From DAOTWP01 sp034435675 (GTDB lineage Bacteria; Chloroflexota; Anaerolineae; Aggregatilineales; Phototrophicaceae): a stretch of 64,000 nt of DNA. This document shows positions 49,263 to 59,009 of the stretch, piece after piece. How positions within the stretch are numbered: position 1 is the first letter of the stretch; the number at the start of each line of letters is the position of its first letter. The notes under the pieces were generated by a model. The model saw only the letters and a list, made by a program, of their open reading frames with translations, was not told the DNA's origin and did no database searches. Made by a program: the position numbers and the translations under genes. The stretch lies in contig DAOTWP010000380.1 of NCBI GenBank assembly GCA_034435675.1, positions 1 through 64,000 of the forward strand. Direction: 5' to 3'.

Positions 49263-50654
49263 CTATGTACTCAACCGCTGAAACACAATGATGTACAGCG
49301 GAATCAGACAGGCAACAGCCATAAACGCCAGTCCTGCCAGCACAATTGTAACCAGGTCGAGTCCCTGCGGTTCATCACCATCAATAAAGCGACGATCTTC
49401 AGGGAAGTTTGGTTGGAACGGTCCGGTTCCACTGCTCACGGATTGATAAGGCGCGACTGGCTGTGGGTAAGCGCTCTGTTGTGCGGCGGGTACTGCCGGA
49501 CGATTGCCGTAAACGGGAGCCTGCGGCGCTTCGGGGGCGACACTGTAACGCTGTGTTGGCTCGGCGCTTGCGACAGGACGCACACTGTCCTGGAGTGGGC
49601 GCGGCGGTTGCACCGGACTGCCCTGCACGGGCGGCACATTTGCCGGTGGCGAAACCGGGCTGCTGCCCTGCTGTGGGTAACCCGGCGCAGGTGATGTATA
49701 ACCGGGATGTGACGACGGCGGCACGGCAGACTGGCGCGGCTGAGTCGGTTGGATCTGGGGCGGTGTGGTTGGCGGTGGTCCGCTGACTGGCGGCTGGGAG
49801 GGCTGGATAAGTGTGTGTTCGCGCCCCCGTTCACGATAGGCGGTCAAAATTTGCTCCAACTGCCCTGCCTGGTTATAACGCGCGTTCGGTTCCTTGCTCA
49901 TTGCCTTGTACACAATCCGCGAAAGCGCTTCGGGCACGTTCGGGTTAATCTCAGTCGCCAGCGGAATCCGATCTCGGATATGTGCCAGAGCAAGTTCCTG
50001 CTGGTTCGTACCTGTGTAGGGCAGTTGTCCGGTAAGCAGTTCAAACAGCACAATGCCGATGGCATAAACATCGGATGCAGGCGTTGGTTTTTCGCCCCGT
50101 GCCTGCTCTGGCGCAAAATAGTGCGGGCTGCCCCAGACCACAGACTGCCGTTCGCCAGGCTGGCTGTCGCTCAACGCCTGCGCGATCCCGAAGTCAGTGA
50201 CTTTTACCAGGTCTTCTGACGTGACCAGAATATTCTGTGGCTTGACGTCCGCATGCACCAGCCCAGCGCGATGGGCAAAACCGATGCCTGCGCAGATTTG
50301 AACGGCAAGATTCAGCGCACGGTCAACCGAGAGTACGCCGTAGGTGCGAATAATCTTTTTGAGATCCTGCCCCTCAATGAACTCCATCACGATATAGTGC
50401 GCCGGACCATCATTGCCCACGTCATGCACGGTGACGATGTTCGGGTGGGACAGGTTTGCAATGCTGCGCGCCTCATTGCGAAAGCGGGTGATGAACGCAC
50501 CTGTCGGGTCGTTCATCAGACTGGGGCGCAGAATTTTAATCGCTACAGTACGTCCCAGTGATAGGTCAATCGCTTTGTAGATCACTGCCATCCCGCCGGA
50601 ACCCTGCTGAGCAACCAGCCGATAGCGGTTGTTGAGTACATTTTCAGTCGCCAT
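49263..50654 (-). CDS. Ser/Thr protein kinase with Pro-rich region and C-terminal membrane anchor
   Basis: 463 residues. The kinase domain (about 10-270) has GSGGMAVIYKA, VAIKIL, VTDFGIAQAL and GSPHYFAPEQARGE. The catalytic loop reads HADVKPQN, so the Arg of the usual HRD is Ala: this is a non-RD kinase that may not need activation-loop phosphorylation. A Pro/Gln/Ser-rich linker (about 285-415) and one C-terminal membrane helix follow, with almost no outside domain, so it probably senses partners in the cytoplasm or membrane. A GGGGG stretch lies upstream of the ATG. It runs toward the other kinase gene. Confidence 0.92.
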   Translation of the reverse strand: MATENVLNNRYRLVAQQGSGGMAVIYKAIDLSLGRTVAIKILRPSLMNDPTGAFITRFRNEARSIANLSHPNIVTVHDVGNDGPAHYIVMEFIEGQDLKKIIRTYGVLSVDRALNLAVQICAGIGFAHRAGLVHADVKPQNILVTSEDLVKVTDFGIAQALSDSQPGERQSVVWGSPHYFAPEQARGEKPTPASDVYAIGIVLFELLTGQLPYTGTNQQELALAHIRDRIPLATEINPNVPEALSRIVYKAMSKEPNARYNQAGQLEQILTAYRERGREHTLIQPSQPPVSGPPPTTPPQIQPTQPRQSAVPPSSHPGYTSPAPGYPQQGSSPVSPPANVPPVQGSPVQPPRPLQDSVRPVASAEPTQRYSVAPEAPQAPVYGNRPAVPAAQQSAYPQPVAPYQSVSSGTGPFQPNFPEDRRFIDGDEPQGLDLVTIVLAGLAFMAVACLIPLYIIVFQRLST

Positions 50655-50693
50655 GAAGAATCGCCAACCCCCTTAAAGATGCCGGATTTGCGG

Positions 50694-51845
50694 TTATGGA
50701 CGTGCTAAGGGATCAAATAAGCGCCTGTATTCTAACAAAGCGCTGCGGTCTGTCATACTGGCAATGTAATCCACAACGACGCGCTCCAGCGGTTCAGCAT
50801 TCAGTTTCGCCTGATACTCTTTCGGCAGTTGCCTCGGTTCTGAGACATAACTGGTGAAGATGGCTTCGATGAAGCGTTCGGCGCGTTTTGCCATACGCAT
50901 GACGCGGAAATGATGATACATGTTTTCGTACAAAAAGTCTTTAAGCGCCCGGTTGAGCATGCGCATTTGACTGCTGTGCGCAACCACATATTTGCCATTG
51001 TGCTGCACATCATCCGCAGTCTGCGGCTTGAGACTCTCAAGGGCGGCTTCTGTCGTCTGGATCACATCATCCACCTGCACCCCAACCAGTTCGCGGATGA
51101 AGTGATGCCGGGTGATTTCATCCAGCTCTGTCTCGTGCCAGGTCAGGCGATCACATAACTGCTGCCATAATTCCAGCGAGTTGAGCTGCGACGGCGTAAT
51201 CAACCCGGATTGCAGCCCATCATCAAGATCATGGGCGTTATATGCCAGTTCGTCGGCGACATTGGCAATCTGTGCTTCAACGCTGCCCAGCAGGTTTTCG
51301 TCCAGCCCCGCCACTCCGCTCAGGTCATATTCCGTTTCGTGCTTGGCAATACCAGACAGAGTCTCGTGGGTCAGGTTCAAACCACTCCACAGCGGATAAC
51401 GGCGTTCGAGTTTGGTTACTACACGATAGCTCTGGTGATTGTGGTTAAAGCCCCCCAGAGGCGCGATCAGCCGGTCCAATACACCTTCGCCTGCGTGTCC
51501 AAAAGGGGGATGCCCCAGATCATGCGCCAGACAAATAGCCTCTACCAGATCCTCATTGACGCCTAGCGCGCGCGCCAGTGTGCGTCCAATCTGCGCAACT
51601 TCGAGCGTGTGGGTCAGTCGTGTGCGATAGTAGTCGCCCTCGTCATTGACAAAAACCTGTGTTTTATATTCCAGAGTGCGAAACGCTGCCGAATGCACAA
51701 TGCGATCCCGGTCTCGCTGAAATGCGGTTCGGTAGGCTGGTTCATGTTCATGATAATGGCGTCCGAGGCTGTTTTTGCTCAGCAGCGCGTAGGGCGCAAG
51801 CGTTTGAGCTTCAAGCTCTTCAAGGCGTTGGCGTGTAACGTGCAT
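50694..51845 (-). CDS. dgt: dGTP triphosphohydrolase (Dgt-like HD hydrolase)
   Basis: About 383 residues. The metal-binding HD motifs are RLTHTLEVAQI (His) and LAHDLGHPPFGHAGE (His-Asp), preceded by HSAAFRTLEYKTQVF, as in Dgt. It hydrolyses dGTP or other dNTPs to nucleoside and triphosphate, which limits dNTP pools and helps fidelity or phage defence. Two starts are plausible: ATG 51875, and ATG 51845 with AGAAGGA about ten bases upstream; I prefer 51845. The gene is divergent from the coiled-coil/selB pair. Confidence 0.93.
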   Translation of the reverse strand: MHVTRQRLEELEAQTLAPYALLSKNSLGRHYHEHEPAYRTAFQRDRDRIVHSAAFRTLEYKTQVFVNDEGDYYRTRLTHTLEVAQIGRTLARALGVNEDLVEAICLAHDLGHPPFGHAGEGVLDRLIAPLGGFNHNHQSYRVVTKLERRYPLWSGLNLTHETLSGIAKHETEYDLSGVAGLDENLLGSVEAQIANVADELAYNAHDLDDGLQSGLITPSQLNSLELWQQLCDRLTWHETELDEITRHHFIRELVGVQVDDVIQTTEAALESLKPQTADDVQHNGKYVVAHSSQMRMLNRALKDFLYENMYHHFRVMRMAKRAERFIEAIFTSYVSEPRQLPKEYQAKLNAEPLERVVVDYIASMTDRSALLEYRRLFDPLARP

Positions 51846-52014
51846 AACATCATAATCCTTCTGTTTAAAAGTCATTGTACTGCGCAACACGCGAGTCTGC
51901 CTGCTCAAGCGCCTGTGTGCCAATCCGGCAGGCGCGGTGCATGTTCCTGCGCACTGCTGCGAGCATGTGCTGTAAGAATATTGAGACTTTTTTAGGCGTA
52001 TATGCTGCGTATGT

Positions 52015-52020
52015 TATAAT
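52015..52020 (+). promoter_or_regulatory. Putative -10 element of the coiled-coil/selB unit
   Basis: TATAAT lies 46 bases before the ATG at 52067. TTTAGG at 51991-51996 is a poor -35 at 18 bases. Confidence 0.4.
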
Positions 52021-52066
52021 CCATTTATGAGTTGTAGAAAACTGAGCGGAAGGGCAGGGTTGGCGT

Positions 52067-53329
52067 ATGATGGACATCAGCCAGGCAGCAAGAATGATTG
52101 AGTGGTTAGATGAGGAACGCCGCCGCGATAAAGCGACGATTGCCACCCTTGAGGAGCGCCTGGCGCAGCAGCAGGAAACGCTGGAACTGCTCCAGCGCCG
52201 TCTGGGGAGTATGGAGTCAGATCAGACTGTCATGCGCAGCCAGTACGTTTCCGGGGATCGCCAGAATGATCTTGTTGAACAGATGCGTCGGGAGATGCGC
52301 CAGCTACTGGAAACTGCTGAGGCATCCCGTTTGACTGCCGAACGTGAGGCGGAACGCCGTCAGGAACTGGTGCGCGAGAACATGCTGCGCGCAATCCGCG
52401 AAACAACCGAAAAAATGACCAAATTGGAACGCCAACTTGGTGATTTGCCCGGTTTGCAGGTTGAGCGCGACCGGCTGGTGGGCGTCACAGCAGCACTTCA
52501 GCAGCGTCTGGATGACCTCTACAAGAAATTGGACGAGCCGGAACGCCGGATTACCTTCCTTGAGGAGCAGCGGCGTCAGGATGCCCGGCGATTGGGCGAA
52601 CTGGAAAGCGAACTTCCAGAAATCCAGAAGCAGATTGATACCGTGAAACCTAAAACCACGCTCCTGGAAGATCTGGCGCTGCGCAACGAGCGCAAAATTC
52701 AGGAAATTCATAACACCGAGCGCGAACGCCGTGAACAAATTCAGCAGTTTATTGATCAGCAGACGCTCATCTTGCAGCAGCGTGACCAGCAAATCAACGA
52801 TCTGGTCAAACGTTTTGGTGATCACGACCAGGCTATGCAGCAGAACATTGAACGGTTTGAAAAGTGGGCAGATGCTTACCGCAGCATGAAACAGATCATT
52901 GACGACTTCGAACGTATTGGTGATCGTCTCGAACGGCGCATCAACGAGGTCGCCGAGATGCAGCGGCTGAGCGAAGAACGCTTCCGTCAGGAGTGGAATG
53001 ACTGGCGTTCCGATGACCAGAAACGCTGGAAGCAGTTTACGCTGTCTAATGACGAGGTTTGGCGCAGCCACGATAAGGAATTTGAGCGCTTTATTCAGCG
53101 CATGACCGAACTTGAAGCTGCGCTGCCCCCACTGCTGGACAGCCTGAATCGCATCTGGAATCTGGAACGAGCACGCGCGCAAATGTACCGTGATCGTTAT
53201 CAGGCACTGCTGCTAGAGCACGATCCTTCCGGGGGCGTGAAGTCCACGACAACGGGAACGTATCCTGCCGTGAAACCGGGCAACGGCATCACCAACGGGG
53301 GCACCGGCGTGCCGCCTGTCAATCCCTAG
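52067..53329 (+). CDS. Long coiled-coil protein of unknown function
   Basis: 420 residues, with no signal peptide or membrane helix. From about residue 10 to 380 it is nearly all charged and Gln-rich heptads (e.g. LEERLAQQQETLELLQRRLG), so a long rod-like dimer is expected. The last 35 residues are Gly/Pro/Thr-rich and flexible. I do not recognise the family. The selB gene starts seven bases after its stop, so the two are probably cotranscribed. The function may be structural (cytoskeletal or SMC-like) but no ATPase motif is present. Confidence 0.85.
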   Translation: MMDISQAARMIEWLDEERRRDKATIATLEERLAQQQETLELLQRRLGSMESDQTVMRSQYVSGDRQNDLVEQMRREMRQLLETAEASRLTAEREAERRQELVRENMLRAIRETTEKMTKLERQLGDLPGLQVERDRLVGVTAALQQRLDDLYKKLDEPERRITFLEEQRRQDARRLGELESELPEIQKQIDTVKPKTTLLEDLALRNERKIQEIHNTERERREQIQQFIDQQTLILQQRDQQINDLVKRFGDHDQAMQQNIERFEKWADAYRSMKQIIDDFERIGDRLERRINEVAEMQRLSEERFRQEWNDWRSDDQKRWKQFTLSNDEVWRSHDKEFERFIQRMTELEAALPPLLDSLNRIWNLERARAQMYRDRYQALLLEHDPSGGVKSTTTGTYPAVKPGNGITNGGTGVPPVNP

Positions 53330-53335
53330 TTTGCC

Positions 53336-55210
53336 ATGCGCATCATCGGAACAGCAGGGCACGTTGATCACGGCAAGACGACACTTGTTCGGCGGCTGAC
53401 CAGCATTGACCCGGATCGTCTGGCAGAAGAAAAAGCCCGTGAAATGACGATTGACCTCGGTTTCGCGTGGTTTGCGCTGCCGGGCGGTGAAATCGTCGGT
53501 GTTGTTGATGTTCCCGGACACCGGGACTTCATTGAGAACATGCTGGCGGGTGTTGGTGGCATTGATGCGGTGCTGCTGGTCGTCGCAGCAGATGAAGGTA
53601 TTATGCCCCAGACCCGCGAACACCTGGCTATTCTCGATCTGCTGGGGATTACCAATGGGCTGGTGGTTCTCACTAAGATCGACATGGTTGATGATCCCGA
53701 ATGGATTGATCTGATTGAGTCCGAAATTCGCCAGGCACTCACCGGCACTGCCCTGCATGCTGCCGCTGTTGTTCGGGTGTCTGCACATACGGGCGCTGGC
53801 ATCCCACAGTTGGAGCAGCAAATTCTCGCGCTGCTCGAACACACCCCGTCGCGCGCAGATTATGGACACCCGCGCCTCCCGGTAGACCGTGTATTTAGCA
53901 TGAGCGGCTTTGGCACGGTTGTGACCGGGACGCTCGCCGGGGGCACACTGCGTATTGGTGACGAAGTCGAGATTCAACCGCAGGGATTTCGCGGGCGGAT
54001 TCGCGGCTTGCAGAGCTACAAGCAGACGTTGGAGACAGCGCATCCGGGCAGTCGCGTTGCGGTTAACCTCAGCGGCGTTGAACGCAGTGCCGTCAAGCGC
54101 GGTGCTGTGCTGGCGTACCCCGGTGAACTGCCGCCGACCGTGCTGGTGGATGTTTATTTTCGACATCTGCCAGATGCCGCCCGTCCGCTCAAGCATCATA
54201 CCGAGGTGAAGTTCTACAGCGGGACGGCAGAAAGCACTGCCCGCGTTCGCCTGCTGGGTGCAGAAACACTTGCCCCTGGTGAAGAAGGTTGGCTGCAACT
54301 GGTATTGAGCAATCCGCTCGCGCTGGTGCGGGGGGATCGCTTCATTTTGCGCGCACCATCGCCTGCAGAAACTATTGGCGGTGGGGAGGTCATTAATGCT
54401 GCGCCGGGTCGCCGCTGGAAACGCTTCCAGCAGGATCTTCTGCTGCGCCTCGAAACACAGCGGCAAGGAACCCCGGCGGAGCGCTTGGCGCAGGCAGCAG
54501 CAGGCAGCGAACCCGTCAAACGACAGGTGTTGCAGAAGGCGACGGGTTTAGAAAATGAAGCCCTTAACCACGCGCTTGAGGATGCACTACGGCAGGGTCT
54601 TTTGATCGCTGTTGGCGATGGGCTGTATTTAGCGGGCACAAGTGTGCGGGCAGTGCTGACCCGCATAGAAAATGAACTGGCAGGTTTTCACCGTGCCGAA
54701 CCCCTGCGGCTGGGGATGTTGCGTGAAGAGCTGCGCAGTCGCACCGGACTCAAGCTGAGTACCCTGAATGCCCTGTTGGAACTTCAGGATGTCATCGTTG
54801 CGGAGGGGAACCTGCTGCGGCTAACGTCGCATACAATTGTGTTCACGCCACAACAGCGTGCCGCCGTTGATGACCTGCTGGCGCTGATGCACGCTGCACC
54901 GTATACACCGCCGTCTTACTTCGATGCCATCAAAATCACGGGCGAGCCGGTCCTGCGCGGGTTGATTGATGTGGGAGAGATTGTGCAGGTCGCGTCCGAT
55001 GTCATCTTTACCCGCGATGCTTACCAGGAGATGATCGCAGGTGTGCTGGAAGTGATTAACGCCGAAGGCAGTGTTACGGCTGCAAACATCCGTGATCGCT
55101 ACGGAAGCTCGCGCAAGTATGCCATCGCGCTGCTGGAGCATCTGGACAGCCTGGGAATTACCACCCGCAGCGGCGACGCACGGGTGCGCGGGCGCAATGC
55201 CCCGCGTTGA
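53336..55210 (+). CDS. selB: Selenocysteine-specific elongation factor SelB
   Basis: 624 residues. The GTPase motifs are GTAGHVDHGKTTL, DVPGHRDFIENML, LTKIDMVD and VSAHTG. Domains II and III follow, with PVDRVFSMSGFGTVVTGTL, and the C-terminal half forms the winged-helix repeats that bind the SECIS hairpin. SelB delivers Sec-tRNA to UGA codons. Length and domain plan match bacterial SelB. No selA, selD or tRNA-Sec gene was seen in the window, so the rest of the pathway must be elsewhere if present. It follows the coiled-coil gene by seven bases. Confidence 0.93.
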   Translation: MRIIGTAGHVDHGKTTLVRRLTSIDPDRLAEEKAREMTIDLGFAWFALPGGEIVGVVDVPGHRDFIENMLAGVGGIDAVLLVVAADEGIMPQTREHLAILDLLGITNGLVVLTKIDMVDDPEWIDLIESEIRQALTGTALHAAAVVRVSAHTGAGIPQLEQQILALLEHTPSRADYGHPRLPVDRVFSMSGFGTVVTGTLAGGTLRIGDEVEIQPQGFRGRIRGLQSYKQTLETAHPGSRVAVNLSGVERSAVKRGAVLAYPGELPPTVLVDVYFRHLPDAARPLKHHTEVKFYSGTAESTARVRLLGAETLAPGEEGWLQLVLSNPLALVRGDRFILRAPSPAETIGGGEVINAAPGRRWKRFQQDLLLRLETQRQGTPAERLAQAAAGSEPVKRQVLQKATGLENEALNHALEDALRQGLLIAVGDGLYLAGTSVRAVLTRIENELAGFHRAEPLRLGMLREELRSRTGLKLSTLNALLELQDVIVAEGNLLRLTSHTIVFTPQQRAAVDDLLALMHAAPYTPPSYFDAIKITGEPVLRGLIDVGEIVQVASDVIFTRDAYQEMIAGVLEVINAEGSVTAANIRDRYGSSRKYAIALLEHLDSLGITTRSGDARVRGRNAPR

Positions 55211-55275
55211 AAACCACACGCATTGCAGGGCTGCTCAATATCCGTGCTCCTGCTAAGGAAAGCGGTTTACGCTGC

Positions 55276-56013
55276 CTATTGATGCCAGGGGACGCGCCGT
55301 ACTGCCATCCACATAAACAATGCCCCTGCTCCGGTGAGCATGGCAAAGCTCAACTCCAACGGGATTGTTTCTGGCACTGCCAGCGTGACATGGCGCAGCG
55401 CCGCCGCTGCGTAAGCAGCCGGAGACAGCAAATTGACTATCTGCAGCCCCGGCGGCAGCAGCGCCGGGGGGATCAATGCCGTACCGGTGAGCAGCAGCGT
55501 GACGAGATTGGTTATCATGCCAGACTCGTTTATGTTTCGGCTCAACAGTCCAATCAGCACGCCAATGCCGCACAGAGAGATCGAAAGCAGTGGCAGCACA
55601 AGCAAAATCAGCGGCTGAATAACCAGTGTGACTCCGCTGAACGCAGCCCCTAGTGCCAGCGTGACCAGCGCCGACGGCAGCGAGATAAGGAAGAAGGCGC
55701 AGACCGTCGCAAGAATAAACGCCGCCCGCGCAATTGGGAGTGTAGCGAAAAAATCGAGCTGCCCTGTGTGGCGGATGAAGGCAATATGACCGCTGATTTG
55801 CCCGACAATGCCGAACAAAAGCGACATGACGACGCTGCCAGTAACAATATAACTGCGCGTGGTGACACCATCATCAGCCGCGAATACACCTAATGCCAGC
55901 GTACTCAGCAGTGGTGCCAGTGTGCTCAGCAGCAGGTGACTGCGCCATGACCAGCGCCAGTTTGTGAGCTGAATCAGGAGTAGATCCCAGAATTGAACGG
56001 GAAATGACTGCAT
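55276..56013 (-). CDS. ABC-2 type transporter permease
   Basis: 245 residues with six predicted membrane helices, typical of ABC-2 exporters. LPIARAAFILATVCAFFLIS and LLSRNINESGMITNLV are the kind of segments that flank the coupling helix. The ATPase gene lies immediately upstream and shares one base with its start (56013), so the two form one exporter. The substrate is unknown. Confidence 0.9.
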   Translation of the reverse strand: MQSFPVQFWDLLLIQLTNWRWSWRSHLLLSTLAPLLSTLALGVFAADDGVTTRSYIVTGSVVMSLLFGIVGQISGHIAFIRHTGQLDFFATLPIARAAFILATVCAFFLISLPSALVTLALGAAFSGVTLVIQPLILLVLPLLSISLCGIGVLIGLLSRNINESGMITNLVTLLLTGTALIPPALLPPGLQIVNLLSPAAYAAAALRHVTLAVPETIPLELSFAMLTGAGALFMWMAVRRVPWHQ

Positions 56014-56927
56014 CAGGTTGTCCGATCAAGCACGTTCAGATACAGATCTTCGAGAGTTGGTGTCCGCAAAACAAAGTCCTCAATTTGCGACTGCTCGACC
56101 AAGCGCGCCACGATTCCGGGCGCCTGCTCCTGCGGAATGAGCAGTTGCAGACGGCTTGACTCGGCAAGCAGCACGTGCGCCTCTGGCGGCATTTCGGGCG
56201 GGCACCCTGGCGCGAAACGCAGATCAAGCTTAAGCTGGTGCCGCAGCGGAGCCTTGAGTTCTCCGAGCCGCCCCAGTGTCAGCAGGCGCCCCCCTGCCAT
56301 AATGCCCAAACGGTCAATGATCGGTTCAGCTTCGATGATATTATGTGTCACAAGCACGATCGTGGTCCCAGACTCGCGCCGTCGCTGCCGCAGTAAATCC
56401 CAGACAAGCTTGCGTTTCAGCGGATCCAGATCATTGGTCGGTTCATCGAGGATCATCACCGGGCGATTTGCCGCCAGTGTCGTTCCCAGCAGCGCCAACC
56501 GCCGCTGTCCGCCACTCAAGCCCATTACGGGGCGATGGCGAATGCTGCCCATGTCCAGTGCGTCAATCAGCAGATCACGTTCGCGCCGGGCATTGTGCCG
56601 CTGCATGCCACGTAGGTGCGCAGCGAAAAAGAGGATTTCCCCAACCGTCAGGTTATTCAGCGCCTCGCCGGACTGCGGCATATAACTTACGTGCCGGGCA
56701 GTGTAATTTGCCGCGCTGTTGACAGGGCTATCCAGCAGATAGATTGTTCCGTTGTTGGGTGTCAGCAGGTTAACCATCTGCTTGACGAGAGTGGTTTTGC
56801 CCGCGCCATTCGGTCCCAGCAGTGCAAAGACATCTCCTTTCTCAATCTGAAAAGAGATGTTTGCATTTGCCAGTGTCGTCTGAGCAGGATAACCAAAGCA
56901 TAAATCGGTCACGCTGTAAACCGCCAT
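56013..56927 (-). CDS. ABC transporter ATP-binding protein (ABC-2 exporter)
   Basis: 304 residues. Walker A is LLGPNGAGKTTLVKQ, the signature is MGLSGGQRRLALLG, Walker B is PVMILDEPTNDLD and the switch His lies in VLVTHNI. The last 90 residues form the extra C-terminal domain found in drug or lipid exporters of the CcmA/DrrA kind. It pairs with the ABC-2 permease just downstream. It begins about 58 bases after the proS stop on the same strand. Confidence 0.93.
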   Translation of the reverse strand: MAVYSVTDLCFGYPAQTTLANANISFQIEKGDVFALLGPNGAGKTTLVKQMVNLLTPNNGTIYLLDSPVNSAANYTARHVSYMPQSGEALNNLTVGEILFFAAHLRGMQRHNARRERDLLIDALDMGSIRHRPVMGLSGGQRRLALLGTTLAANRPVMILDEPTNDLDPLKRKLVWDLLRQRRRESGTTIVLVTHNIIEAEPIIDRLGIMAGGRLLTLGRLGELKAPLRHQLKLDLRFAPGCPPEMPPEAHVLLAESSRLQLLIPQEQAPGIVARLVEQSQIEDFVLRTPTLEDLYLNVLDRTT

Positions 56928-56984
56928 CAGCAGCCTTTCAGGTGATGTTGTATCCTCAAGCTTCCAGATGGCTTTGCCGGATGT

Positions 56985-58757
56985 TCATTCCTGATACAGC
57001 GGTACCCCGGTTAACATCTCACCTGCGATCTGCTGCAAGTCGCTGACCCAGCACTCAAGCATGACGACAGCCTGCTGCGGTTCGACCAGCATGCTGGCGT
57101 CCGTATCCAGCCGTTTCAGTTCAATTTGCCCTGTTTTTAACGAACGCGGACCAACGATGACTCGCAGCGGTAAGCCGATCAGATCGGCATCATTGAGCTT
57201 AATTCCGGTGCTTTCCTGGCGGTCATCATACAACACTTCAATTCCATGAGTAGTTAGATCATGGTAGACAGCTTCGGCAGCCTCAACGACCGCGGTATCT
57301 GCCGCATTCAGCGAGACCAGATGCACCTGAAACGGCGCGACAGCAAGCGGCAGGCGCAGCCCCTGCCCGGCGCTGTGCTGCTCAACAATGCACGCCAGCA
57401 GTCGCCCTATACCGATGCCATATGACCCCATGATGACCGGCTTCTGATCACCATCCTGATCGGTGAAGGTACAGCCCAGGGCATCGCTGTAGCGAGTTCC
57501 CAGCTTGAAGATATTGGCAACTTCAACCCCGCGCACAGCACGCAGCGGTCCCGCGCCGTCGGGGGACAGATCACCGTCGCGGGCAGCGGCAATATCGGTA
57601 ACGATCTGCGCCTGATAATCGCGCCCGAAATTCGTGTTTCGCAGGTGCATGCCTGCCTCGTTTGCACCGGCAACAAGATTGGGCGAACTCGCCACTGCAT
57701 CATCCACGACGACGGTCACAGAATACATGCCAATAGGCGATGCATAACCCGCAACGCCTCCGGCGGCGGCAATCTCCGCTTCTGTCGCCCGGCGCAGCCC
57801 CTTTCCGCGTAGTGCGTTGAGCAGTTTGGTTTCGTTGAGTTCCATGTCTCCGCGCAGTACCCCGGCAACCAGCTTGTCGTGTGGGGTTTCCCCTGTGCTG
57901 TCTTCCAGCACGAAGAACAGCGTTTTGGCGATGCGCGTGAGAGGAATGTTCAGCAGTCCAGCCAGCGCTTCGACGGTGATCGTGCCGGGTGTAGCCACTT
58001 TTTCCAGCGGTAGCGGCGCTTCTGGTGGGGTGGCAGGTTTCTGAAAAGCGGCAACTTCTCGATTTGCCGCGTAGCCGCTGCTGTCGCACAGCAGCAGTGT
58101 GTCTTCTCCAATCGGGGTCAGGTACATGAACTCATGCGCGATCCGCCCGCCCATCATTCCCGAATCAGAACGCACGGCGATTACCGGTAGCCCACAGCGA
58201 TTAAAAATGCGGAAATATGCCTGATAGTGCTCACGGTACTGTAGATCGAGCTGTTCCCAGTTTGCCGCCAGGCTGTAGCTATCCTTCATCGTAAACTCGC
58301 GTGTGCGGATCAGCCCGGCTCTGGGGCGCGGTTCATCGCGGAATTTGGTCTGAATCTGGTAGATGGTCTGCGGAAGCTGGCGGTAGGAACGAATTTCGCG
58401 CCGCACAAGATCGCCTACAATCTCCTCGTGGGTCATTCCCAGCACCATGTCACGGTCAGCGCGATCCTTAAAGCGTGCCATTTCCGCGCCAATCTGCTGC
58501 CAGCGCCCGGTTTCCTTCCAGATGTCGGCAGGGTGCACCACAGGCATCAGCAGTTCCTGCGCGCCAATCGCCTCCATTTCCTCGCGGATGATCTGTTCAA
58601 TCTTGCGCAGTGAGCGCAGTCCCAATGGCAGGTAGGTGAAAATTCCTGAGGCGAGCTGGCGTACAAAGCCAGCCTGGACCAGCAGATGCGCACTTTGTAC
58701 ATCACTTTCTGTCAGTGTTGAGCGTTGGGTCTGACTGAATAATCGGGAAAAGCGCAT
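56985..58757 (-). CDS. proS: Prolyl-tRNA synthetase (bacterial type with editing insertion)
   Basis: About 590 residues. Class II motif 1 lies near the N terminus (LASGIFTYLPLGLRSLRKIE), motif 2 is TKFRDEPRPRAGLIRTREF and motif 3 is MGSYGIGIGRLLACIVEQ. The INS editing domain lies between motifs 2 and 3 (about 225-400). The C-terminal anticodon-binding domain contains VLYDDR. AGAGG lies eight bases before ATG 58757; a longer frame to 58964 has no support and crosses a hairpin. No T-box was found in its leader, unlike valS. Confidence 0.96.
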   Translation of the reverse strand: MRFSRLFSQTQRSTLTESDVQSAHLLVQAGFVRQLASGIFTYLPLGLRSLRKIEQIIREEMEAIGAQELLMPVVHPADIWKETGRWQQIGAEMARFKDRADRDMVLGMTHEEIVGDLVRREIRSYRQLPQTIYQIQTKFRDEPRPRAGLIRTREFTMKDSYSLAANWEQLDLQYREHYQAYFRIFNRCGLPVIAVRSDSGMMGGRIAHEFMYLTPIGEDTLLLCDSSGYAANREVAAFQKPATPPEAPLPLEKVATPGTITVEALAGLLNIPLTRIAKTLFFVLEDSTGETPHDKLVAGVLRGDMELNETKLLNALRGKGLRRATEAEIAAAGGVAGYASPIGMYSVTVVVDDAVASSPNLVAGANEAGMHLRNTNFGRDYQAQIVTDIAAARDGDLSPDGAGPLRAVRGVEVANIFKLGTRYSDALGCTFTDQDGDQKPVIMGSYGIGIGRLLACIVEQHSAGQGLRLPLAVAPFQVHLVSLNAADTAVVEAAEAVYHDLTTHGIEVLYDDRQESTGIKLNDADLIGLPLRVIVGPRSLKTGQIELKRLDTDASMLVEPQQAVVMLECWVSDLQQIAGEMLTGVPLYQE

Positions 58758-58929
58758 GGTCAAAACCTCTGTACATTTGGTGCAATCAAGAGAGACACAG
58801 ATGAAGTCTAGCACTCCTGTTTGCCTGTGAATATCCAGACTGTAGCGGAAATTTATTGATACTGCGCCCACCAAAAGTATGGCAATAGCTGCTGGCTGAA
58901 GGGATTCTGTGGGGATTGTGCGGTAAAAC

Positions 58930-58962
58930 GCAGGGCGACCCGTATATTCTGGATCGCCCTGC
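58930..58962 (-). terminator. Terminator after the carbamoyltransferase cassette
   Basis: GCAGGGCGA and TCGCCCTGC (58930-58962) form a nine-base stem. On the minus strand GTTTTACC follows. A second small hairpin with GCAAGCG/CGCTTGC lies just before it (about 58972-58990). It separates the 59010 gene from proS. Confidence 0.65.
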
Positions 58963-59009
58963 ACAGCAGTCGCAAGCGATTAGCGCTTGCATGTTATCTA
59001 CACGTTTTT

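Noticed and set aside
53213..54466. Long open frame opposite selB
   Set aside because: It lies wholly antisense to a gene with full SelB motifs, has no domain, and is rich in residues produced by reading GC-rich codons backwards.
58757..59009. Search for a T-box before proS
   Set aside because: No GGTGG-ACC-type core was found; only a terminator and a small hairpin of the upstream operon are present.
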